In this document: one piece after another, positions 26,749 through 36,333 of the stretch
Numbering within the stretch: position 1 is the stretch's first letter
Layout: the number at the start of each line of letters is the position of its first letter
From: DASPRG01 sp963796125
GTDB lineage: Bacteria; Nitrospirota; Thermodesulfovibrionia; Thermodesulfovibrionales; SM23-35
Length of the DNA stretch: 64,000 nucleotides
Reading direction: 5' to 3'
NCBI GenBank assembly: GCA_963796125.1
Contig: CAWCKM010000042.1
Span: 1-64,000, forward strand
Position numbers and translations under genes: made by a program
The notes under the pieces: generated by a model
The model's input: the letters and a program-made list of their open reading frames with translations, nothing else
What the model was told of the DNA's origin: nothing
The model's database searches: none

Positions 26749-27774
26749 ATGTCTTTGCAGAATTCAAATAAAGTACGTTTTAGCTTCAGTGTCGATAAAG
26801 AGCTAAGAATCAACTCATGGAACGGTGAGTTAGAAAAAATTTACGGGAAGTCCCTTTCAGAAGTTCAAGGCACACCTTACTATGAAATTATTCCGAGGCT
26901 TGCTAAGGATAGTAAAGATGCAATAATATTGGCATTAAAGCGTGGCAAACCAGTTATACTGGATGAATATCATGTTACATGCCTTTGTGGAGAAGTAAAA
27001 GGAAGTATCCGTGTTACCCCTCTCAGAGATACCTCGGGAAAGGTCAGCGGGGCAAATATTCTGATTAGTGCATACCCTGGGTGTACAGTTTGGAAAAAAC
27101 TGAAAGAATCACAGAGGTTACTCGATATAGGCAAGATTGCGGCAACCTTTGCCCATGGTGTAAGAAATCCACTTAATTCAATAAAAGGAGCTGTGGTATA
27201 TTTGAGAGAAAAATATGCCAAAGAGGAAAAACTTATTGAATTTACGTCAATAATAGAGGAAGAGATTTTACGGCTCGATAATTTCATAGCAGATTTTCTC
27301 AGTACTTCGATTTCAGAGAAGAATTTATCTGAAACAGATATAAATATACTATTGAAAAAGATCGAAGTTTTAACATCACTTCAAGCACAATCGCGCAATA
27401 TTGAGGCCATTTTTGAATATGGTAACCCGGATCCAGTAACATTGGATTCTTTCCAACTGGAACATGCAATTCTGAATGTTCTCAACAATGCCATGGAGGC
27501 TATGCCTTCAGGCGGGAGACTTATGGTGAAGACCCGGGCTGAATACCGCTCTGGTAATGAATTTGCCACAATTGAGGTTTCAGATACTGGTACTGGAATG
27601 GCTATAAGGGTAAGGGACGATATGGCTGTACCCTCCAGGGTCAAAGGAAAGGGTTTTGGGTTGTTCATTACGCGTGAGATTCTCCGGTCCTGCGGAGGAC
27701 ATCTCGAAATAAAGAGTCAAAGAGGATCAGGGACTACAGCAAAACTGTATGTCCCCATACATAAAAATGGCTGA
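26749..27774 (+). CDS. Soluble PAS-domain sensor histidine kinase (NtrB-like)
   Basis: A 341-residue protein without membrane helices: PAS domain (residues about 10-110, WNGELEKIYGKSLSEVQG), HisKA with phosphoacceptor in FAHGVRNPLNSIKG, and HATPase with N box NVLNNAMEAMP, G1 VSDTGTGM and G2 GKGFGLFI. It overlaps the NtrC-type regulator by 8 bases, so the pair forms a two-component system with a cytoplasmic signal. Confidence 0.9.
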   Translation: MSLQNSNKVRFSFSVDKELRINSWNGELEKIYGKSLSEVQGTPYYEIIPRLAKDSKDAIILALKRGKPVILDEYHVTCLCGEVKGSIRVTPLRDTSGKVSGANILISAYPGCTVWKKLKESQRLLDIGKIAATFAHGVRNPLNSIKGAVVYLREKYAKEEKLIEFTSIIEEEILRLDNFIADFLSTSISEKNLSETDINILLKKIEVLTSLQAQSRNIEAIFEYGNPDPVTLDSFQLEHAILNVLNNAMEAMPSGGRLMVKTRAEYRSGNEFATIEVSDTGTGMAIRVRDDMAVPSRVKGKGFGLFITREILRSCGGHLEIKSQRGSGTTAKLYVPIHKNG

Positions 27775-29116
27775 TACGAACAGCGGGAAAGTATTAGTTG
27801 TGGATGATGAACCGAATGCAACAAAGGTGCTATCGGCGATCCTTTCAGATGCTGGGTATAATGTTGTTGAATCGTCAAATGGCGAAAAAGCCATCAAAAT
27901 AATGTCTAAGAAGGACATAGATGTAGTTGTCACAGATCTTAAAATGCCGGGAAAGGATGGGATGCAATTATTTGATTATATTATAGAAAATTATCCGGAT
28001 ATCCCGGTTATTTTTCTGACAGCCTATGGAACAGTTGAATCTGCAGTAACTGCAATGACACGAGGTGCTTTCTATTATTTCATTAAACCACCCGACTATT
28101 TACAGCTAAAGAGCATTATTTCAAAAGCAATACAGCAACGCTCCTTAAAAAAGGAGCTTGAAATGCTGAAGCAAAAACTTTCAGGTGAAGAGAACCATAT
28201 TCGTATTATTGGTAATACTCCTCAAATGCTCAAGATATTTGACGCTATTGAGGCGGTAAAGGATTCAGCGAGCAGTGTCCTGGTTTATGGTGAGACAGGC
28301 ACGGGGAAGGAATTAATTGCCAAGGCCCTTCATTACAGCAGTGCAAAAAGAGACAAACCTTTCATCGCGGTGAACTGTGCTGCCATCCCGAGAGAACTCT
28401 TGGAGTCGGAACTTTTTGGTTTTGAAAAGGGGGCATTTACTGGTGCTGTCACAAGAAGGATCGGGAAGATTGAAGAAGCCTCTGGCGGTACACTCTTCTT
28501 TGATGAGATAGGCGAACTTGAACTCGGGCTTCAGGCGAAACTGCTGCGTGTTCTTCAGGAAAATGAGATTGAGCGATTAGGAAGTAACAAAAAAATAAAA
28601 GTATATTTCCGGCTCATATCCTCCACCAATCGTGATCTCAAAAAGGTTGTTGAGTCTAATAATTTCAGAGAAGACCTCTTTTACAGAATAAACGTTATAC
28701 AGTTAAATTTGCCGCCCCTGAGGGAAAGGTCCCCTGACATTCCTCTTCTTGTTGCAGAGTTCGTGAAGGAGTTTTGTATAAGGGAAAGGAAAGCGCTTAC
28801 GGTATCAGATGAAGTGATGAAGGTATTACAGGCTTACCACTGGCCTGGAAATATAAGGCAGCTAAAAAATGTTATTGAGAGGGCAGTTGTACTTGCAAAA
28901 GGGCGTATGATTACCATGAAGGAATTACCGGAGGAGTTTCTATCACAACAAGAACATCATGAAACTCTTTCGAAGAAGACATTAAAGGATTTGGAAAGCC
29001 AGGCAATTAAGGATGCACTTCGGGAGTGTAAAGGCAATAAGTCGAAGGCAGCCAAGGTACTCGGAATATCAAGAAAAGCATTTTACAAAAGACTCAGGGA
29101 ATTCCATCTCCTTTAG
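27767..29116 (+). CDS. NtrC-family sigma-54-dependent response regulator
   Basis: Receiver domain (VLVVDDEPN, VVVTDLKMPGKDG with phosphoacceptor Asp, then IKPPD), AAA+ sigma-54 activation domain (GETGTGKELIAKALHYSS, ELFGFEKGAFTGA with the GAFTGA sigma-54 loop) and a C-terminal Fis-type helix-turn-helix (NKSKAAKVLGISRKAFYK). The ATG at 27767 gives the overlap with the kinase; an in-frame upstream start at 27749 is less likely. Targets may include the sigma-54-like site near 45080, which is speculation. Confidence 0.93.
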   Translation: MADTNSGKVLVVDDEPNATKVLSAILSDAGYNVVESSNGEKAIKIMSKKDIDVVVTDLKMPGKDGMQLFDYIIENYPDIPVIFLTAYGTVESAVTAMTRGAFYYFIKPPDYLQLKSIISKAIQQRSLKKELEMLKQKLSGEENHIRIIGNTPQMLKIFDAIEAVKDSASSVLVYGETGTGKELIAKALHYSSAKRDKPFIAVNCAAIPRELLESELFGFEKGAFTGAVTRRIGKIEEASGGTLFFDEIGELELGLQAKLLRVLQENEIERLGSNKKIKVYFRLISSTNRDLKKVVESNNFREDLFYRINVIQLNLPPLRERSPDIPLLVAEFVKEFCIRERKALTVSDEVMKVLQAYHWPGNIRQLKNVIERAVVLAKGRMITMKELPEEFLSQQEHHETLSKKTLKDLESQAIKDALRECKGNKSKAAKVLGISRKAFYKRLREFHLL

Positions 29117-29542
29117 AGTGTTTCTGATAGATACAGAAGATTCAGGAAGGTTGTTGCTTTAAGACACATCGCATTTTATCCGCCCATTCCTTTTAGACAT
29201 TATTCTTACAATAAAGTTTGAAAAGTACAGACGTTTTACCTGTCTAATTATGACTTCAGGGGCAGAATTTATAAAAACAAATTTATATTTTTTACGGAAT
29301 TATCAGAAACGCATCCTGATTTTGTAAGACAAACACTTACAATCAGACAGGATAAGGTCTTACAGGATATGGGTAAATGTCTCAGCTATAATCCTAATAC
29401 TTAATGTAATAAAATGGTTGTATTTGGTATAGTCATTGCTATTAAATGAATAAGTAATGGAATGGTTTGCCTTATACAACAGTTCAAGGTACGATAATTT
29501 CCAGAGCCTGTTCCTTAAGATGTCTGTGATGCGACGTTTCTC
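29117..29542. other. AT-rich intergenic region
   Basis: No ORF with protein-like composition. GTAAGAC near 29325 and GTCTTAC near 29357 form a 7-bp inverted pair about 24 bases apart. No sigma-54 site or T-run terminator was recognised. Confidence 0.4.
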
Positions 29543-29914
29543 ATGAAAAAAATATTGATCATTGATGAAAACAGATTCTCGCGCATCTGCTCGGCTATTC
29601 TTGAGGGTGAGGGATTCGATACGGAGATTTTCGAAAACTGTGAGAACCAATCTGTGAAGTTTGACAATAAAGAATTCGTGCTGATCATAACAAGCTATCC
29701 CTTTGGTCATTTTTTGTTTGAGAAAATAAAGAAAATGAATCTCCCTACAATCATATTGACTGATCATATTAACCGGGCTTTTATCAATCTCCTGGAAGGC
29801 TTTAATAACTCATACTGCATGGTAAAGCCTCTCGATTATCATGAGTTCCGGTCCCTTGTGAAACAGATAGCAAATTGTGAGATACACGAAAAAAATGAGC
29901 TTAACATCTTATAA
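29543..29914 (+). CDS. Degenerate receiver-domain protein
   Basis: A stand-alone 123-residue receiver-like protein: KKILIIDENRFSRIC at the start, and the conserved Lys in MVKPLDYHEF. At the phosphoacceptor position the strand reads LIITSYPFG, so Ser replaces Asp. This is a pseudo-receiver unlikely to be phosphorylated in the usual way. It precedes the GGDEF gene and may modulate it. Confidence 0.7.
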   Translation: MKKILIIDENRFSRICSAILEGEGFDTEIFENCENQSVKFDNKEFVLIITSYPFGHFLFEKIKKMNLPTIILTDHINRAFINLLEGFNNSYCMVKPLDYHEFRSLVKQIANCEIHEKNELNIL

Positions 29915-29992
29915 CGTTTTCCTTCCGGGAATTACGAGAAACGCTACCGGATTTCTCCTCGTAAGGCCTGGAGTAATACCAGAGGCATAGGA

Positions 29993-31993
29993 ATGGTTGA
30001 GGTTCTGGATATTAACAATGTATCTTCGGTCCTGAATCATCTGTCTAACCTTGCAGGCCTTTCTCTTTCATTCTATGGTGAAAAGGGAAATATCATGCTG
30101 TCACCTGTCTTTGAAGATAAATTCCTGTCTGCTTTGACAGAGTCTCAAAAGGGCAGAGATGAATATAATGATTTCCTCAAGAGTTGTATAGAGAAAACCG
30201 TCAATAAAAGAGACAGTTGCATTCTTAAGGGTCCTGCAGAGCAGTATTATTTCTTTATCCCTGTTCGCGTGAATAACGCAACTTTTCTTATAACAGGCAG
30301 TGGTGTTTATCTTTCTTTAAAGGAATTTGAGGACTTTTTTTTAAAAAATGGTCAGGATTATGGTTTGCTACCAGAACAGCTTACCTATTGGTCTCAGGAA
30401 ATTATCATCAGAGATTATGTGACTTTTCAAGGGATTGCTCAGCACATCCAATCGATTGTTAGTCAATTTGTCAACACCAGCTTTGAAGGCAGCCTCAATG
30501 AGAAGAAGTATAAATTAACAAAAACTATCCTAAGCCTCATAGCAGACATAGATTTAGATATGCAGGTGGATGAGATATATGACATTGTAGTTGACATCCT
30601 CCTTTTCCTTTTCAATGCTAATAATGTATCTGTCATGATCAAACACGATGATACATTCAGTTCACAAAAAGTATCAGGAAGGCTGAGATTGCGTCTTCAA
30701 TCTATGACATTAAAGGGAGCAGGTACCCTATCCGAAGCTTTTGAAAAGCAAAAACATTTTTATTCCGATAACGTAATGGAGATATTGCGGTTGGGGTTAC
30801 CTGATGAGATCACATCTGTCTATGTATTTCCTATCATGACAAAAGATAAGGTCACCAGACTATTGGGTGTTTTTAATTCCAGCATGTCGCAGGACGATGT
30901 GGATATTATCGCAGAGTTATGTAAGGTTGTAGGTTTCATTTTAGGAATCAGAGATCTTCATGATAGTTATAACAAGCGAAAGAAAGACATCGATATCTTA
31001 AATATGGTCACTGCACGTCTCAACGAAATAAAAGAACCAGAGGAACTTTATGAAACTATAATAGATATGTCAGTGCATCTTGCACATGCTGAGAGATGCT
31101 CTCTGATGTTGATTGAAAATGATAAGGCGTATCTTACTATAAAAGCTGCAAAGGGGATCAACAAAAAGCTTCTCAAGGGAATAAAGATTAAAGTCGGAGA
31201 AGGAGTAGCAGGCAGGGTATTTAGTGAGGGTGAACCTCTCATGGCATATGACATCGAGAAGGACGAAAGGATTCTTCTCCCCAGGAAACCAAGTTACAAG
31301 ACGGGCTCCTTCATAAGTATCCCCCTGAAGATAGGGGGAAAGGCGATAGGGGTTCTTAATATCTCTGATAAGCTTACAGGAGAAGTATTTTCAGAAGAGG
31401 ACATGACTCTGCTTCACTCTTTTGCTTCATATGCGTCTATTGCACTCGAAAGATCAATGTATTACAGTCTTGTTGATCACTTGAAGGAGTTATCTATTAC
31501 AGACTCTTTGACCGGTCTTTTTAACAAACGGTATTTTGAGGAGAGGTTTTTTGAAGAGCTCCAGCGTTCAGAACGTCACAACCTGTCTTTTTCACTTGCA
31601 ATGTTGGACATTGATGATTTCAAACTGTTCAATGATACAGAAGGACATCTTTCAGGTGATGAGGTGTTGAAAAATATTGCAAATATTGCAAAAGAGAGCA
31701 CACGGGTAATCGATATAATTGCGCGGTTTGGGGGTGAAGAGTTTACGATTATCATGCCACAAACGGAGAAAGACGAGGCATTCTTTGTTGCAGAAAGGAT
31801 AAGGAAATCTACTAGAGAACAGTTGTCTCACACATGGAGGTATTTTCCGAAGGAACATATTACAGTCACTGTAGGTATAGCGACTTTTCCATCTGATGGT
31901 AGGGATATGAAAAATCTGATAAGGAATGCTGATAAAGCACTCTATAAAGGGAAAAGAGAAGGCAAGGATAAAACAGTTTTGTTCAAGGAGTAA
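29993..31993 (+). CDS. GAF-GGDEF diguanylate cyclase
   Basis: A 666-residue protein. The first 150 residues resemble a sensory PocR-like region (DINNVSSVLNHLSNLAGLSL), followed by a GAF-like region and a clear GAF domain (about 345-490, with GEGVAGRVFSEGEP) and a C-terminal GGDEF domain (TDSLTGLFNKRYFEE, RFGGEEF active site). RVID lies five residues before GGEEF, the usual spacing of the RxxD inhibitory site, so product feedback is expected. It makes cyclic-di-GMP. Confidence 0.9.
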   Translation: MVEVLDINNVSSVLNHLSNLAGLSLSFYGEKGNIMLSPVFEDKFLSALTESQKGRDEYNDFLKSCIEKTVNKRDSCILKGPAEQYYFFIPVRVNNATFLITGSGVYLSLKEFEDFFLKNGQDYGLLPEQLTYWSQEIIIRDYVTFQGIAQHIQSIVSQFVNTSFEGSLNEKKYKLTKTILSLIADIDLDMQVDEIYDIVVDILLFLFNANNVSVMIKHDDTFSSQKVSGRLRLRLQSMTLKGAGTLSEAFEKQKHFYSDNVMEILRLGLPDEITSVYVFPIMTKDKVTRLLGVFNSSMSQDDVDIIAELCKVVGFILGIRDLHDSYNKRKKDIDILNMVTARLNEIKEPEELYETIIDMSVHLAHAERCSLMLIENDKAYLTIKAAKGINKKLLKGIKIKVGEGVAGRVFSEGEPLMAYDIEKDERILLPRKPSYKTGSFISIPLKIGGKAIGVLNISDKLTGEVFSEEDMTLLHSFASYASIALERSMYYSLVDHLKELSITDSLTGLFNKRYFEERFFEELQRSERHNLSFSLAMLDIDDFKLFNDTEGHLSGDEVLKNIANIAKESTRVIDIIARFGGEEFTIIMPQTEKDEAFFVAERIRKSTREQLSHTWRYFPKEHITVTVGIATFPSDGRDMKNLIRNADKALYKGKREGKDKTVLFKE

Positions 31994-32044
31994 CGGTAGG
32001 TAAGAAAACCGGAGAGTGAAGGGTTGAAAAACGCCAACTGTAAA

Positions 32045-32740
32045 TCAGTAAAGGGGCTTCAGTTCTTCCGTAAGAAAATTTGGCCTCATGTGTATGAATT
32101 TATTCTTCAGGACATTTATTTCTCCATCTCTCTGCCATTTGTCAATTACCCTCGTTACCGTTTCTCGTGTCATACCTGTCATCTCTGCTATTTCCTGATG
32201 GGTGAGTTTAATATTCAAGGTTATCCCTTCCGGCGTCTTCTCACCATACTTATCTGAGAGCATAAGAAATAATATTTTAACCCTATGTGATGCATTCTTG
32301 TAATTGAGCATCTGAATTTTTTCCCAGGACTCACGGTACCGAGAACACAGTAGCAACAGCAGATTATTTAGTACCTTTTTCTGGGTTTCAAGTATGGAAT
32401 AGAAATCTTTTTTTGAAACAATTGCGGCTGCGGAATTTTCCGTTGCTAAGACTGTAGCAGGAGATGTTTTACCATCAATCAAGGACATTTCTCCGAACGA
32501 ATCACCTGACTGATGGATGGCGAGGAGTATCTCTTTCCCGTCTTCTGTTGTCTGTATTACCTTCACCTTTCCATCTAAAATGATGTACATATACTCATTT
32601 GTATCTTCTTCCTGAAGAATGATTTCATTTTTCCGAAACCGTTTTAAGACCAACTTGTCACTGACGAGGCGTAATTCTTCATCGGATAAGGAAGAAAACA
32701 GCTGAATATTTCTTAATGATTCAATTTCGTATTTTCCCAT
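32045..32740 (-). CDS. CRP/FNR-family transcriptional regulator
   Basis: An N-terminal cyclic-nucleotide-binding fold (EEDTNEYMYIILDGKVKV, GDSFGEMSLIDG) and a C-terminal winged helix (LTHQEIAEMTGMTRETVTRV). No N-terminal cysteine cluster, so not an Fe-S FNR. It overlaps the upstream hybrid gene by one base (TAATG), a translationally coupled pair. Confidence 0.9.
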   Translation of the reverse strand: MGKYEIESLRNIQLFSSLSDEELRLVSDKLVLKRFRKNEIILQEEDTNEYMYIILDGKVKVIQTTEDGKEILLAIHQSGDSFGEMSLIDGKTSPATVLATENSAAAIVSKKDFYSILETQKKVLNNLLLLLCSRYRESWEKIQMLNYKNASHRVKILFLMLSDKYGEKTPEGITLNIKLTHQEIAEMTGMTRETVTRVIDKWQRDGEINVLKNKFIHMRPNFLTEELKPLY

Positions 32741-34992
32741 TATTTCATAGCCTCCAGAAATACTTCTTCAAAGACTTTAACGACTTCCGGATCATAGATA
32801 GATCCTGCCCCTGCTTTTATTTCTGATAGTGCTTCATTACCGGTCAGCGCCTTTCTATATGGTTTCTCTATGATCATCGCACAATAGGAATCAACGACAG
32901 AGAGAACTCTCGATATAAGGGGGATGTCGTTTCCCTTTAATCCTTCCGGGTATCCCTTCCCATCATATCGTTCATGGTGGTGTAAAATTGCCTTCTTGAG
33001 GTCTTCTGAAAATTCGAAGATTCTCAGCAGGCCGATTGTGTTATATGGATGAGTTTTGAGGGCTTGAATTTCGGATGGCTGAAGGGTTTTTTTCTGTAGT
33101 ATGCTTTCATGGATGAGTACAAGTCCGAGATCATAGATTGTGGAGGCATACATGGCCTTCTTTTTTTCATCTTCATCAGTCCCGAGTTTATCCATAATCC
33201 TTAATACCAAATCCGGGAAAATGCTTTTCTTCTTGTGATAATTCTTCACAGCATCCAGGAGATTGTCAAAAGAGGTGAGGATTTGATGTATATCCTCCTC
33301 TCTGTAGTCCCCTGAGTAAAGTTTTTCAAGAAAATGTGAGATTCGTTCGCTTAAGACCGAGGCTATATAGAGATCCCTCTTCGTGAAGGGGTCTGCGCTT
33401 TTTTTGTTGTTCAGGTTTAATACTCCAACTACCTTGTCCTGTATTTTCAAAGGCAATGAGAGGAAAGATTTTGTATTGTATTGAGAAATATTTTTTCTCT
33501 TAAAAGGAGATGTATTTTCTATGTCCTCTATGAGCAGGGGATTCCCATCAACTGCTACGTAACCTGCTATTTGATCCCCGATCTTAATTCTTGTCCGCTT
33601 TACTATTTCATCGCTCAGTCCCCGTGCACTTTTAATGGTGAGCTCACCCGTAAGATCATTGCTGAGCATTAAAGAGCATGTATTCAAGTCCATTAATTCC
33701 GATGTAAACTCTACAAACATATCCATTGTGATGCCAACAGTTGCTTCTAACTTTTCTCTTGAGCTCCTTGGAATAATGATAGAAATGAGAAAAGTATTGT
33801 TCACATTTTTTGCGTCAAAACCCCATCCATGAGTCTCAATAACCTTTTTAGCGAGGTAGAGCTTTATTTTTTCAACGGACTGCTCTGCATGAAAGATATA
33901 CTTAGAATCAAAAAAGAACGATAAAATTCCTTCCGGTATTCTTTTAGAAGCAGTTAAGTCTATTTTTATCACATCATCTTCTTCTTTCACGTTCATCTCG
34001 ATGGTGTTGCCGCTATCCAGGTAGAATGATAGTCCTTCTATGAGGTTAATGAATAATTGAACAACTCTTATCTTATCTCCCACAATGTTGAACGTACCCT
34101 TCCCGATATCTATTTTAAGCAGCAGGTTTTTCTTGGCAAGTATGGAACTCAGTCCCTTTGCTTCTGTTATCTCCCTGAGGATGGTCTCGAGATTGATCAG
34201 AGATTTCTTAATAACTATTGCCTCGTTTTCGAGCCTGAGAAAATCAAGGAGGTTATTTACGATTGAAGTTAAGCCTGTAGTTTCTGTCAGGATAATATCA
34301 TAGAATTCTTTTTGTTTATTTCGTTTTAATTTATCCGATTGTTGTAGATAATAGATGGCTCCTTTGATTGAATTGAGGGGAGAACGAAGTTCGTGTGAAA
34401 TCCGGGTTATAAACTCTGTTTTATCCACATCGGTTTCTATAAGCTTTCTGTTTATTTCTTCAAGCTCGGCAGCCTTGATCCGCAATTGATTCATAAGGAA
34501 GGCATTTTCAAGGGCAATAGCCGCTTGATCAGCAATAACCTTCAGGAGGTTAAATTCATCCTCTCTGAAGGGTGTACTATCTTTTTTGTCATTGATATTA
34601 ATTACACCAAGCATCTTATCTCTGCTTATGAGCGGGCATGAAATAAAGGACTTTGTCTTGTAACGGTCTCTCTTTTTGAGTTTAAATCGTTCGTCTTCGT
34701 CTATGTCTTCAACAAGAACAGGAACTCGATCTTGGGCAACTATACCCGCGATCCCTTCGCCCAGTTTGATCCTGTATGTCTCAATGAATTTCATGTCAAA
34801 GCCCCTTGAGGCAAGAATATATAATTCGTCCTTCTCAGTGAGTAGCATTAAAGATCCCTTTTCAGCATTGGTATACTCGATCGCGCGATCAAGTAAAAAA
34901 TTTGCTAAGGCATTGATATCATTCGTTGCCGTTATGAGGTGAGATGTCTCCTGGAGGATTAAAAATTTCTTCTCAAGAAGCAGAGAGTTCAT
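32740..34992 (-). CDS. GAF-kinase-GAF-HD-GYP hybrid with degenerate catalytic motifs
   Basis: A 750-residue protein: GAF (about 15-165), HisKA with ITRISHELRSPLNSIKG, a HATPase-like domain without recognisable G1/G2 glycine boxes, a second GAF (about 415-560) and an HD-GYP domain (about 590-745). In the HD-GYP domain the metal dyad reads IYDLGL instead of HDIGK, so His is Tyr, but HHHERYDGKGYPEGL and the later Asp-rich segment are kept. Both output domains therefore look impaired, suggesting a sensory or binding role in cyclic-di-GMP signalling. Coupled to the CRP-like regulator. Confidence 0.8.
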   Translation of the reverse strand: MNSLLLEKKFLILQETSHLITATNDINALANFLLDRAIEYTNAEKGSLMLLTEKDELYILASRGFDMKFIETYRIKLGEGIAGIVAQDRVPVLVEDIDEDERFKLKKRDRYKTKSFISCPLISRDKMLGVININDKKDSTPFREDEFNLLKVIADQAAIALENAFLMNQLRIKAAELEEINRKLIETDVDKTEFITRISHELRSPLNSIKGAIYYLQQSDKLKRNKQKEFYDIILTETTGLTSIVNNLLDFLRLENEAIVIKKSLINLETILREITEAKGLSSILAKKNLLLKIDIGKGTFNIVGDKIRVVQLFINLIEGLSFYLDSGNTIEMNVKEEDDVIKIDLTASKRIPEGILSFFFDSKYIFHAEQSVEKIKLYLAKKVIETHGWGFDAKNVNNTFLISIIIPRSSREKLEATVGITMDMFVEFTSELMDLNTCSLMLSNDLTGELTIKSARGLSDEIVKRTRIKIGDQIAGYVAVDGNPLLIEDIENTSPFKRKNISQYNTKSFLSLPLKIQDKVVGVLNLNNKKSADPFTKRDLYIASVLSERISHFLEKLYSGDYREEDIHQILTSFDNLLDAVKNYHKKKSIFPDLVLRIMDKLGTDEDEKKKAMYASTIYDLGLVLIHESILQKKTLQPSEIQALKTHPYNTIGLLRIFEFSEDLKKAILHHHERYDGKGYPEGLKGNDIPLISRVLSVVDSYCAMIIEKPYRKALTGNEALSEIKAGAGSIYDPEVVKVFEEVFLEAMK

Positions 34993-35304
34993 CCAGACAA
35001 TTCTCCATACTTTTAGTTTAAAAATTATTGGTATTATAACTATTATTGAATTAAAAATTAAGCATTATATTGTCTTCACGGAACAATCCTGCTTATAGTT
35101 TCGGCCCTTACCAAAATAGGGAAAGACAGGAGATAATAAAACTATGGGAAACTTTCTTCTCAAAGGTATAGAGACGAAGTCTTGTATGGTGCAGGAACAG
35201 TTATAATATGGATATCGGATGAAATATCTGCGAAGAAGAGCAAGCCTTGGCATTGAAGAAAGAGGCTAACCTTGGACTTCTTGAAAGGAGGAATATAACC
35301 TGCA
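34993..35304. other. Divergent intergenic region between hybrid and dppD
   Basis: AT-rich upstream of the minus-strand hybrid (34993-35075). A short open stretch at about 35165-35260 (RYRDEVLYGAGTVIIW...) could be a remnant but has no start and no recognised family. AAGGAGG at 35285 belongs to dppD. Confidence 0.35.
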
Positions 35305-36333
35305 GTGTCTCTCCTGAGTATAAGGAATCTCAATATCTTCTTCAAATCACCTAACGGTTTAATAAAGGTTGTCAGCAATCTCAGTTTTGAAATTGAAGAG
35401 GCTGAAGTCTTTGGCCTTGTAGGAGAGAGTGGATGTGGGAAGTCCCTGACCGCCTTATCTATCATGGGAATTCTTCCTCAGAACTCCTTTGCAGAAGGCG
35501 AGATCATCTTCCAGGGATGCAATCTCTTAACCCTTGACAAAGAGTCAATAAGGAGGCTTAGAGGAAAAGAGATTGCGATGATTTTTCAGGAGCCGATGAC
35601 ATCACTTAACCCTGTACTTACTGTCGGTTATCAAGTAGCAGAAGTCCTTACAACTCATTTGGGACTCTCGAAGAAAGAGGCAATGGCAAACACCATAGAA
35701 CTTTTCAGGGCAGTTAAAATACCTTCCCCGGAATTAAGGATTAGGGAGTACCCTCACCAGATGTCTGGGGGAATGAGGCAGAGAGTCATGATAGCTATGG
35801 CTATAGCATGTAATCCTTCTCTGCTTATCGCGGATGAGCCTACGACAGCCCTCGATGTTACTATACAGGCACAAATACTTGAACTTCTCCAGAAACTCAG
35901 GGAGGAAATGAAGATGGCAATCCTTTTAATAACTCATGACCTTGGCATTATTGCAGAGAATGCCAGTCGAGTAGCCATTATGTATGCCGGTAGATTGATG
36001 GAACTTGTCACTGTAGAAAAATTATTTCAAAATCCAAGGCACCCTTACACGATTGGGCTCTTGGACTCTCTCCCAAAAGAAAAAGGTATTCCTTTGGTCC
36101 CGATCCCGGGCTTTGTCCCAGAGCCTTATAATCTTCCGCCAGGATGTAAATTTTCAGACAGGTGCAGGTTTGCAATACCGGAATGCCGGGAGAAAGAGCC
36201 GGAATTAAAGCCTGTTGCAGACAACAATTTCAATTCATCATCACCTCCCCCTCAGGAGGTAATTGCTAAGCCGTCCGTTCATCTTGTTCGATGTATCAGG
36301 TCAGGAGAGATTAGGTGGAAATTCTCAAGGTAA
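35305..36333 (+). CDS. dppD: Peptide ABC transporter ATPase, DppD/OppD type
   Basis: A 342-residue ATPase with Walker A GESGCGKSLTALS, signature MSGGMRQRVMIAMA, Walker B LLIADEPTTALDV and the C-terminal oligopeptide-transporter domain (LPPGCKFSDRCRFA) with Cys groups. GTG start at 35305 after AAGGAGG. The tail has extra residues (SSPPPQEVIAKPSVHLVRC) encoded around a short ACCTCC/GGAGGT inverted pair. It powers peptide uptake with dppF and dppBC. Confidence 0.9.
   Translation: MSLLSIRNLNIFFKSPNGLIKVVSNLSFEIEEAEVFGLVGESGCGKSLTALSIMGILPQNSFAEGEIIFQGCNLLTLDKESIRRLRGKEIAMIFQEPMTSLNPVLTVGYQVAEVLTTHLGLSKKEAMANTIELFRAVKIPSPELRIREYPHQMSGGMRQRVMIAMAIACNPSLLIADEPTTALDVTIQAQILELLQKLREEMKMAILLITHDLGIIAENASRVAIMYAGRLMELVTVEKLFQNPRHPYTIGLLDSLPKEKGIPLVPIPGFVPEPYNLPPGCKFSDRCRFAIPECREKEPELKPVADNNFNSSSPPPQEVIAKPSVHLVRCIRSGEIRWKFSR

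Noticed and set aside
26334..26771. 145-codon ORF with a good ribosome binding site
   Set aside because: After the first dozen codons it is rich in Ser/Phe/Leu like an antisense frame and runs into the upstream region of the histidine kinase; kept only as a finding about the promoter.
29459..29475. Sigma-54 site TGGAATGGTTTGCC upstream of the pseudo-receiver
   Set aside because: The GG-to-GC spacing is 8, not 10, so it does not fit the -24/-12 geometry.
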